Positions 1 through 4,986 of a stretch of DNA of 27,179 bases are shown here, one piece after another (the first letter of the stretch is position 1; each line of letters begins with the position of its first letter). Both the position numbers and the translations under genes were made by a program. Source of the stretch: a virus; IMG/VR virus record IMGVR_UViG_3300030430_004019, positions 1 through 27,179 of that record; one strand, 5' to 3'. Below the pieces are notes generated by a model that did no database searches, was not told the origin of the DNA, and saw nothing but the letters and a program-made list of their open reading frames with translations.

Positions 1-378
1 GCCTCCGAATACATGATTGGGAATCCCCGAATCAAGATTGTAGGTAGTGTAGATTTCATTGGTAGGGACAGGGGAGGCGAGGTGTTCCTCGCGGACTACA
101 AGTGCAGGGCGAACTGCAAGGGTAAAGCTAAAGTATACGATAAGGATCTATATCAACTTGCGATTGAAGCATGGATGCTGAAAGAGGCAACGAATCCCGT
201 GCTTGACTACATACCAGGTTGTATTTCAGTATGCATTGACAGCGATACTTGCGAGCACTTCCATAAGGTGTGGAGCCCAGAGGAGATTCTGCATGGAATA
301 GAAGTTGCAAAGCTATGCAGTAAAATTTATTGGAAAACCAGAATGCTTAACAAAAATGATATACGTAAGAAAACATAA
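1..378 (+). CDS. PD-(D/E)XK exonuclease (RecB/Cas4-like), C-terminal part
   Basis: The reading frame is open from base 1, so the gene is cut by the window edge; the ATG at 13 is probably internal. Numbering from the first visible codon, the fragment shows the PD-(D/E)XK nuclease signature: D18 in GSVDFIG, then D32-Y-K34 in FLADYK, followed by a helix with Q52 (LYQLAIEAW). In this fold the acidic residues and lysine bind metal and cut DNA. In phages such nucleases commonly accompany an annealing protein, and an ERF-type annealer lies about 2.9 kb downstream in the same operon, so a role in recombination or DNA processing is inferred. The last codons overlap the next gene by about 23 bases. The family assignment rests on these motifs alone; a Cas4-like or lambda-exonuclease-like subtype cannot be separated without the N-terminus. 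Confidence 0.75.
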   Translation, partial: ASEYMIGNPRIKIVGSVDFIGRDRGGEVFLADYKCRANCKGKAKVYDKDLYQLAIEAWMLKEATNPVLDYIPGCISVCIDSDTCEHFHKVWSPEEILHGIEVAKLCSKIYWKTRMLNKNDIRKKT

Positions 379-610
379 GGACGCTATAGATTACATAAAC
401 GAAGCCTCAGATGATGCGATAATATTTCACGACCTTGACGATGCAATAGTAGGCATCAATCAGCACGGAGAGCTAGTGTACTCGTATGATAAGATGCACG
501 AAGTATTCATGCAGGATCATGGAATGACAGCCGAAGAGGCCGAAGAGTGGATAGACTACAACGTCATAGGAACTATGGCGGGTCGCGGGTTCCAAGTGCT
601 CTACACCTGA
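356..610 (+). CDS. Conserved small acidic phage protein of unknown function (84 aa)
   Basis: I chose the ATG at 356 because the frame upstream of it has only a TTG start and would overlap the nuclease gene further. The product is acidic, with a compact DDAIIFHDLDDAIVGI segment, a VYSYDKM motif and a C-terminal GMTAEEAEEWIDYNV helix. The pattern looks familiar from small phage proteins sitting among replication genes, but I know of no assigned function. The TGA stop at 608-610 overlaps the next ATG at 610 (TGATG), which suggests translational coupling. There is no clear Shine-Dalgarno sequence, and the start lies inside the end of the preceding gene. Confidence 0.8.
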   Translation: MIYVRKHKDAIDYINEASDDAIIFHDLDDAIVGINQHGELVYSYDKMHEVFMQDHGMTAEEAEEWIDYNVIGTMAGRGFQVLYT

Positions 611-801
611 TGCAGGAATACATCATCACCTACAGTAGGAGAGGTGTTGAGGGTCAAGTCATGCAAGCAACTAAATGGGCGCACGACGAGAAAACGGCTC
701 TCTCTTATCTTCTCAAAGCTAGACCAAGCAAGGATGGATCCTGTAATTTTAAAAGAGGCGGATCGGGTAAAATAATTTCAATTAAAGAAGTAAAAGAATA
801 A
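610..801 (+). CDS. Small basic hypothetical protein (63 aa)
   Basis: Start chosen at the ATG overlapping the previous stop (TGATG, 608-612). A longer version beginning at 547 would overlap the upstream gene by more than 60 bases and is less likely. The product starts MQEYIITYSRRGVEGQVMQA and has a basic C-terminal half with a KRGGSGK stretch. No domain was recognised. Its stop TAA (799-801) shares its last base with the helicase ATG at 801, so the two are coupled. It could be a helicase accessory factor from position alone, but the sequence gives no direct support. Confidence 0.65.
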   Translation: MQEYIITYSRRGVEGQVMQATKWAHDEKTALSYLLKARPSKDGSCNFKRGGSGKIISIKEVKE

Positions 802-2111
802 TGCAAGCACCAAAGAATACAGATGCCGAAGAGGCCGTGATCTGCTGTTGTCTGATGGATAACTCCGTCTACGATAGCATCAGTGCAACCGTGCAGGCAA
901 AAGACTTCTATTCTTATAGTAATGCTATTATATTTGAGGCAATAGCCGATCTAGCCAACAAGGGCGCAGGTTTTTCTGAGATCGAATTGTTCGAACTACT
1001 GACGCAACAGGGCATCGCAGAGAATGCAGGTGGCATCAGCAACATCATGCGTATCCAAAAAAAGGTTGATACGCCAATGCAGGTGCAGAATTACGCGAAG
1101 ATAATTCGTGAAAAGTCCAGGCTAAGAAAAATCATACGAGCTTCTAAGCAGTGCATAGAATCCGCCGAGGAGGATCAGGACGCGGATGAAATCATTGCAG
1201 AGATGGAAAAGCAATTGACTGACCTCATGCACAATGGATCCGATCAGGACTGCAGTATATCAAGTGCCGCGCAATCCTTAATCGAGGACTTCAAGAAGAT
1301 GCAAGACGGGACATACGTTACTAACTCCATGCCAACCTACATACAGCAACTAGATGAAAAGTTGAGTGCAGGTGGTATTTCAAATGGAGAGGTCATGGTG
1401 ATTGCGGCTCCAACATCCTGCGGTAAGACTTGCATAGCATTGAATATAGCTCTTCAGAATGGGGTGACACAGGGCAAGCCAGGGTTGTATTTTTCTTTCG
1501 AGATGCAGTCGAAATCACTGGCAAAGAGGATGATACAGACTTGCGCTGCCGTAAACCTTGACCGATTCAGGGACGGCGTGCTACCGCCTGAGAAGCAGGA
1601 ACGCGTATGGGAAGCAACGGAAAAGGTGCAGGCGTCAAAGATATACACGGAGCATTATGTGCGCAACGTCGAAGAACTCAGGTCGAAAGCTCGCATGCAT
1701 AAACGCAAGCATTTCATTGAATGGATTGTAATCGATTATCTGCAGTTAGTCCCTTGGGACAGTCGTATGAAGAAGCATGATGCAATAGCTGAGATCAGCC
1801 ATCAGATAAAACTTATGGCGATGGAGCTTGACTTGCCAATCATTCTGCTGGCACAAGTAAATAGAGAAGGAGCCAAAAGAGAAACTGGGCTTACCTTGCA
1901 CGATTTGAAAGATAGCGGAGATATTGAGAATGATGCAGATATTATTTTATTGTTATGGCCCAACGGCGAAGATACAAATGCCGCAAGGATGCACGACAAA
2001 CAGCACGGCTCTTACATATCAATAAAGTATAATGTAGCAAAACAGCGCGAAGGTGAACGCGACCAATACGGTAAATTCATATTCAAAAATTATATAGGAA
2101 GATTCAAATAA
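801..2111 (+). CDS. dnaB: Replicative DNA helicase, DnaB family (436 aa)
   Basis: The ring helicase unwinds the phage replication fork using nucleotide hydrolysis. Residues 1 to about 100 match a DnaB-like N-terminal domain (it begins NTDAEEAVICCCLMD, like the DAEEAVLG start of bacterial DnaB). The RecA-like ATPase core covers roughly 175-436: Walker A APTSCGKT with K209, a FSFEM segment near residue 232, Walker B WIVIDYLQL with D312, and an LAQVNREGAKR motif 3 region. Length is normal for a phage DnaB. There is no fused primase or Toprim domain, so priming is expected from a gene outside the window. The start overlaps the previous stop (TAATG). Followed after 9 bases by a coiled-coil gene. 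Confidence 0.96.
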   Translation: MQAPKNTDAEEAVICCCLMDNSVYDSISATVQAKDFYSYSNAIIFEAIADLANKGAGFSEIELFELLTQQGIAENAGGISNIMRIQKKVDTPMQVQNYAKIIREKSRLRKIIRASKQCIESAEEDQDADEIIAEMEKQLTDLMHNGSDQDCSISSAAQSLIEDFKKMQDGTYVTNSMPTYIQQLDEKLSAGGISNGEVMVIAAPTSCGKTCIALNIALQNGVTQGKPGLYFSFEMQSKSLAKRMIQTCAAVNLDRFRDGVLPPEKQERVWEATEKVQASKIYTEHYVRNVEELRSKARMHKRKHFIEWIVIDYLQLVPWDSRMKKHDAIAEISHQIKLMAMELDLPIILLAQVNREGAKRETGLTLHDLKDSGDIENDADIILLLWPNGEDTNAARMHDKQHGSYISIKYNVAKQREGERDQYGKFIFKNYIGRFK

Positions 2112-2120
2112 AATAATAAA

Positions 2121-2318
2121 ATGCCAAACAATAACAAAGAATCCATATTCAGGGTTAACTCAGAAGAAATTTTAAGTAGAGGGCTTCAAGCCATGACGCA
2201 ATCATGCGAGGCTCTTACCAAACAGAATGAACTACTGAACAAAGATATAGAAAATCTTAAGAAAAAAATTGACATGCTTCAGCACAGAATCTTGTCTAAC
2301 GCAGAAGAAAGGGAGTAA
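2121..2318 (+). CDS. Predicted coiled-coil mini-protein (65 aa)
   Basis: A short protein whose C-terminal two thirds (from about residue 28) is a heptad-like run rich in L, K, E and N (LTKQNELLNKDIENLKKKID), so a coiled coil is likely. No enzyme motif is present. It follows the helicase gene by 9 bases, and a second coiled-coil gene starts one base after its stop. The upstream sequence is A/T-rich (AATAAAATAATAAA) with no evident Shine-Dalgarno sequence. Function unknown; the pair could form a hetero-oligomer, but that is inference from adjacency. Confidence 0.7.
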   Translation: MPNNNKESIFRVNSEEILSRGLQAMTQSCEALTKQNELLNKDIENLKKKIDMLQHRILSNAEERE

Positions 2319-2319
2319 C

Positions 2320-2496
2320 ATGAGAGAGAACGACAAAGAAAGAATACAAACCAGGATAGATATGATACGTTCCGAGAGCCGAGTTCTTTCCTATAAAATA
2401 GAGCGCATGTTTGAACAGCGCAAAGAGCTATCAAACGAAAAGCGAAAACTAAAAGAACTCATTGCTAAGGAAGGCCAAGAAGATGCCTCTTCCTAG
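2320..2496 (+). CDS. Second predicted coiled-coil mini-protein (58 aa)
   Basis: Start chosen at the ATG at 2320, which has a good ribosome-binding sequence (AGAAAGGGAG) about 5 bases upstream. An earlier start at 2269 would overlap the preceding gene by 50 bases. The protein is almost entirely charged helix (RMFEQRKELSNEKRKLKELI), consistent with a coiled coil. The end overlaps the start of the diphosphohydrolase gene by 14 bases, so expression is probably coupled. No known family recognised. Confidence 0.7.
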   Translation: MRENDKERIQTRIDMIRSESRVLSYKIERMFEQRKELSNEKRKLKELIAKEGQEDASS

Positions 2497-2830
2497 CTCT
2501 GGTGAAATGTCGCATTTCGGGACTGGGGCTGTGCGCGATGCAATGCAGCACAAGGGATTGCCCAGTCAAATTCCAATGTCAGCGCTCAGGGCCGTTGCTC
2601 GCAGGTTTGAGGACGGCGCCGAAAAGTACGGACGCGACAATTGGAAAAAGGGCATCCCTCTATCTAGATACATTGATAGTATCTATAGGCACTTGTGGGA
2701 TTTTATGGACGGGGATGAGTCCGAGGATCATCTATCTGCAGTGATGTGGAATGCCATGTGCCTGTACGAAACGAAAGATAGGATTGATGAAGAAACTCTT
2801 CCAGAGTCTCTCAACGACATAGGATTGTAA
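2483..2830 (+). CDS. dATP/dGTP diphosphohydrolase-like protein (DUF5664 type, 115 aa)
   Basis: The protein contains the family pattern of all-alpha NTP pyrophosphohydrolase-like phage proteins: GAVRDAM near residue 15, RFEDGAEKYGRDNW at 41-54, GIPLSRYIDSIYRH at 57-70 and EDHLSAVMWN at 81-90. The conserved E, D, H and N residues are those expected to hold metal and nucleotide in MazG-like folds. I recall this family under the name dATP/dGTP diphosphohydrolase N-terminal domain (formerly DUF5664). Expected role: removing pyrophosphate from purine dNTPs and so shaping the nucleotide pool during replication. The ATG at 2483 follows AAGGAAGG by 8 bases; the only longer start is TTG at 2462. Stop and next ATG overlap (TAATG). 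Enzyme activity and exact substrate are inferred from the family. Confidence 0.8.
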   Translation: MPLPSSGEMSHFGTGAVRDAMQHKGLPSQIPMSALRAVARRFEDGAEKYGRDNWKKGIPLSRYIDSIYRHLWDFMDGDESEDHLSAVMWNAMCLYETKDRIDEETLPESLNDIGL

Positions 2831-3279
2831 TGCAATACATCAAGCAGAGCGATCTGAAGGATTGGAGAAATCAAAACAGCACCAACAAGTGCCCGATTAC
2901 CTCTGCTGATATGGAAGATTGCGTAGTGGATCACTCACACGATACAGGGAGAGTACGAGGGGTTCTGCATAGACAAAGCAATGTCCTGCTTGGAAAGATA
3001 GAGAATGCATGGAAGAGATACGTGCAGAAGAGCAGTGCAGTGCAGTTACCTGAAGCTCTCCGAAACATGGCGGACTACCTGGAGAAGGATGACTTGGACT
3101 TGTTGCATCCCTACGGTGCTACTCAACTCAGTAAAAAATTTGCAGTAAAAAAAATGCATGAACAGGAAAAAATTTTGCTTGACCTTGATTTGCATAAATC
3201 AGATATTACAGATCTGAACAGCGCGGAAAGAACCAAGCTATTCAGAAAAAAGATAACCGAAAATAAATATGAGTCATAA
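2830..3279 (+). CDS. Recombination endonuclease VII-like HNH nuclease (149 aa)
   Basis: A His-Me finger nuclease core lies at residues 21-55: CPIT, then VVDHSHDTGRVRGVL with D34, H35 and H37, then N51 and G55. This is the endonuclease VII pattern; in T4 that enzyme resolves branched DNA before packaging, using equivalent D, H, H and N residues. Zinc-binding cysteines seem degenerate: only C21 and C31 are present, and the usual second pair beside the catalytic N is RQSN here. The C-terminal half is helical and charged, without a recognised domain. The start overlaps the previous stop (TAATG) and the end overlaps the ERF gene by 11 bases. A branch-resolving or debranching role is inferred. Confidence 0.85.
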   Translation: MQYIKQSDLKDWRNQNSTNKCPITSADMEDCVVDHSHDTGRVRGVLHRQSNVLLGKIENAWKRYVQKSSAVQLPEALRNMADYLEKDDLDLLHPYGATQLSKKFAVKKMHEQEKILLDLDLHKSDITDLNSAERTKLFRKKITENKYES

Positions 3280-3721
3280 CATAAGACAAAAATTACAAGG
3301 GATACAAAGTTCCTTGAAAGCTCCGAAAGGGCAAACCAATAAGTTCGGAGGATACAAGTATCGCTCCTGTGAAGACATCCTAACTGCAGTAAAACCATTA
3401 CTTGCAGAGTGGAGTTGTTGTTTAATTATCTCCGACGAAATAATTGAGAAGGGTTCCAAGTTGTTCGTTGAAGCAACAGCAACCCTTTACGATAACGACA
3501 GTTCAGACATCCTAATTTCAAAGGGAGAGGCGGAGCACGCTGAAACAAAGAAGGGTATGGACCAAGCTCAGATTACTGGCTCGGCATCATCTTACGCTCG
3601 TAAGTATGCCCTCAATGGCTTGTTTGCAATCGACGATACAAAAGATGCAGACGCTACGAATACGCACGGAGCTACAACTCCGAACAAACCAGAACAAAAG
3701 AAAGTAGAAGATCTTTTCTAA
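3269..3721 (+). CDS. erf: ERF family single-strand annealing recombinase (150 aa)
   Basis: The protein has the ERF core signature: FGGYKYRSCEDILTAVKPLL at residues 26-45, then GMDQAQITGSASSYARKYAL at 96-115 followed by the acidic DDTKDAD. ERF proteins (P22 Erf and relatives) are ring-forming proteins that anneal complementary single strands in phage recombination. At 150 residues this is mainly the N-terminal core; the tail is a short linker ending KKVEDLF, an acidic-hydrophobic tip. It probably works with the exonuclease at the start of the window and the endonuclease VII-like gene just upstream, whose end it overlaps by 11 bases. Confidence 0.9.
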   Translation: MSHNIRQKLQGIQSSLKAPKGQTNKFGGYKYRSCEDILTAVKPLLAEWSCCLIISDEIIEKGSKLFVEATATLYDNDSSDILISKGEAEHAETKKGMDQAQITGSASSYARKYALNGLFAIDDTKDADATNTHGATTPNKPEQKKVEDLF

Positions 3722-3732
3722 CACACGTAAAT

Positions 3733-3951
3733 ATGGAATACGATAATACAAATGCAGGTGCATCCTTCAAGAACACCTATAAAAAGAAGGAATCACAACC
3801 AGACATGACAGGTACGCTTAACGTAGAAGGCGTTGATTACCGCATGTCGGGTTGGTTCAACGAGAGTGAAAAAGCGGGCAAATACATCAAATGGAAAGTT
3901 GCCAAGAAAGAAGAGGGTAGTTCGCCGAAAGACGAATCCTCTCCATTCTAA
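3733..3951 (+). CDS. Small phage protein with SSB-like C-terminal tip (72 aa)
   Basis: Residues 23-58 (QPDMTGTLNVEGVDYRMSGW, then GKYIKWKVA) form a short beta-rich module of a kind seen in small phage proteins near recombination genes. The tail is polar and ends in an acidic stretch plus PF (KDESSPF), resembling the DDDIPF tip by which single-strand-binding proteins recruit partners. It lies 11 bases after the ERF gene and is the last gene before the terminator at 3961-3993. A single-strand-DNA-binding role is attractive from tail and context, but the module is far shorter than a full OB fold, so this is inference. No clear Shine-Dalgarno sequence is present. Confidence 0.7.
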   Translation: MEYDNTNAGASFKNTYKKKESQPDMTGTLNVEGVDYRMSGWFNESEKAGKYIKWKVAKKEEGSSPKDESSPF

Positions 3952-3960
3952 AATGTATCC

Positions 3961-3993
3961 AAGCGGGGAGGAGTTTTCCTCCTCGCTTTTTTT
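3961..3993 (+). terminator. Rho-independent terminator after the recombination genes
   Basis: An 11-bp stem, AAGCGGGGAGG (3961-3971) with CCTCCTCGCTT (3978-3988), has one G-T wobble and a 6-base AGTTTT loop, and runs into an uninterrupted T tract ending at 3993. It begins 9 bases after the stop of the preceding gene. The next ATG lies only 3 bases after the T tract. Confidence 0.92.
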
Positions 3994-3996
3994 ACG

Positions 3997-4629
3997 ATGC
4001 CTAGAAATATTAATCTACCAAAAGCCAGGGTCTATATCAGAGAGGATATGTGGGGAGGTTCTCTGCACGCCTTCAAGGAAGCCTGGTTAGTTTCGGTCAG
4101 GGCTCTCAGGGGTAGACCTTTTTGTTTTCAAGTATGGGTGGACGATTGCTGTGCTTGCTACGACAAGGTGCGCCCCGACTGCCTGTATTGGAAGAAACCA
4201 GAGAAGGGGCACGAACCCTACGACCTGGTAGATATTCAAATGTGGGAATGCCTGAGCAATGATATTGAATTATTTCACAAAGCCCAGCTCGCAGATGTCC
4301 CCATGCTGGTCAACATGAGTGACGAAATGCCGCAGGGCAACTATTGGTTCACAATAGATTGCCTCCCAGAAAAACAGTCCCTGGGTTATCTGGATGTAGG
4401 CGATTCCGACATACTGGATGAGCACAAGGAGATGAACGTAGTACGCATGCAGAATGGTCAAATCGCAATATATCCAAATAATAGATTAAAGTGGATTCCT
4501 GAATCCTTGTCCACTGAGGAGGCAATAAAGAAAAAACCTAACTGGAAGGTTGCTGAGAATGCGGTCTGGGACAGGGAATGGTTAGAGCAACCGTATGAAT
4601 TGTACGGAAATTTAGATTGGAGTTATTAG
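3997..4629 (+). CDS. Hypothetical protein, W- and C-containing (210 aa)
   Basis: No family with a known function was recognised. The protein is rich in aromatic residues and has a cysteine group near residues 51-62 (DDCCACYDKVRPDC), followed by YWKKPEKG. A C-terminal module reads NGQIAIYPNNRLKWIPESL and KPNWKVA. No signal peptide or membrane segment is apparent. The ATG at 3997 is just 3 bases beyond the U-tract of the terminator at 3961-3993, leaving no room for a Shine-Dalgarno site outside the hairpin. The next in-frame ATG (4048) follows AGAGAGG closely and is an alternative start that would remove 17 residues. It must be expressed by read-through or by an unseen promoter. Confidence 0.75.
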   Translation: MPRNINLPKARVYIREDMWGGSLHAFKEAWLVSVRALRGRPFCFQVWVDDCCACYDKVRPDCLYWKKPEKGHEPYDLVDIQMWECLSNDIELFHKAQLADVPMLVNMSDEMPQGNYWFTIDCLPEKQSLGYLDVGDSDILDEHKEMNVVRMQNGQIAIYPNNRLKWIPESLSTEEAIKKKPNWKVAENAVWDREWLEQPYELYGNLDWSY

Positions 4630-4630
4630 A

Positions 4631-4843
4631 ATGGATGCTCAAGCAATGCGAAGTTGTATAAAATACTTCGAAAAAGTAACAATGAACGAAATCAAAAAAG
4701 CGCACAGATACGAGGACTGCGACAAAATAGAATTAACCGATTACGCTAAATGCTTAGTAGATAAAAACTCAAAAAGAAAGCGTTCTGGGTTGACAGGATA
4801 CGCGGAATACATTTTAAATAAAAATTGTAACAATAAGATCTAG
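4631..4843 (+). CDS. Small hypothetical protein (70 aa)
   Basis: Last gene of the rightward operon. It starts one base after the previous stop, with GGAG (4618-4621) about 9 bases upstream as a plausible ribosome-binding site. The product is a mixed-charge helical protein with YFEKVTMNEIKKAHRYEDCD, a KRKRSG basic patch and a GYAEYILNKN end. No domain recognised. It is followed by the 140-base convergent junction. Confidence 0.65.
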   Translation: MDAQAMRSCIKYFEKVTMNEIKKAHRYEDCDKIELTDYAKCLVDKNSKRKRSGLTGYAEYILNKNCNNKI

Positions 4844-4850
4844 TATTCGT

Positions 4851-4879
4851 TTTATTGTTCAATACAGTCATAGTATAAA
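4851..4879 (+). promoter_or_regulatory. Possible promoter of the junction RNA
   Basis: TATAAA at 4874-4879 matches 5 of 6 bases of a -10 box. At 17-base spacing the -35 position holds TTTATT (4851-4856), a weak match. Predicted transcription would begin around 4883-4886, exactly where the first stem of the structured element begins. That coincidence is the main support; the region is A/T-rich, so chance is possible. Confidence 0.35.
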
Positions 4880-4882
4880 AGA

Positions 4883-4940
4883 GTGAGGTAAGTCCGAGGG
4901 TAACCGAGGACGGGTATTATTCACCTTGTTTAAGCCTCAC
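4883..4940 (+). ncRNA. Candidate structured RNA (three-way junction) in the convergent junction
   Basis: A 58-base element folds by eye into a three-way junction. The closing stem is GTGAGG (4883-4888) with CCTCAC (4935-4940). The first arm is GTCC (4892-4895) with GGAC (4908-4911), a tandem G-A/G-A step (4896-4897 with 4906-4907), GG/CC, and a GTAA loop (4900-4903), which is a GNRA tetraloop. The second arm is GGT (4913-4915) with ACC (4923-4925), plus a G-T pair. Sheared G-A pairs and a GNRA loop exist only on the + strand; the - strand would have C-T mismatches instead. It is followed within 3 bases by a strong terminator. I could not match it to a known RNA class. No gene lies downstream on this strand, so a trans-acting RNA or 3'-end protective structure is more likely than a riboswitch. 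Confidence 0.45.
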
Positions 4941-4942
4941 GG

Positions 4943-4986
4943 AGCCTTCATCGACTTTTCCTATTTTGTCGGTGGGGGCTTTTTTA
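4943..4986 (+). terminator. Rho-independent terminator of the rightward operon
   Basis: A continuous 13-bp stem (4943-4955 with 4968-4980, including four G-T pairs, so it favours the + strand) closes a 12-base T-rich loop and is followed by a T tract to 4985. It ends the + transcripts just before they would run antisense into the late gene, whose stop codon is at 4984-4986. On the opposite strand the wobble pairs become mismatches and no U-tract follows, so it is not bidirectional. Confidence 0.92.

Noticed and set aside
547-801. 84-codon version of the small gene starting at 547
   Set aside because: It would overlap the preceding gene by over 60 bases; the ATG at 610 overlaps the stop in the coupled TGATG form used elsewhere in this operon.
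4886-4895. GAGGTAAGTCC resembles the conserved GAGGAAAGTCC start of RNase P RNA
   Set aside because: The whole element is only about 60 bases, lacks the P3-P4 core and the 3' conserved segment, and folds well on its own as a three-way junction.
4883-4940. The junction element as a minus-strand terminator for the late operon (TCTTTTAT follows the stem on that strand)
   Set aside because: The stem is only 6 bp around a 46-base interior and the inner arm is less stable on the minus strand, so it is a weak terminator; kept only as an alternative reading of the + strand RNA.
4871-4986. Known ribozyme or riboswitch (hammerhead, twister, glutamine or purine types)
   Set aside because: No CTGANGA/GAAA hammerhead core, no twister or glutamine-motif consensus was found, and there is no downstream + strand gene for a riboswitch to control.
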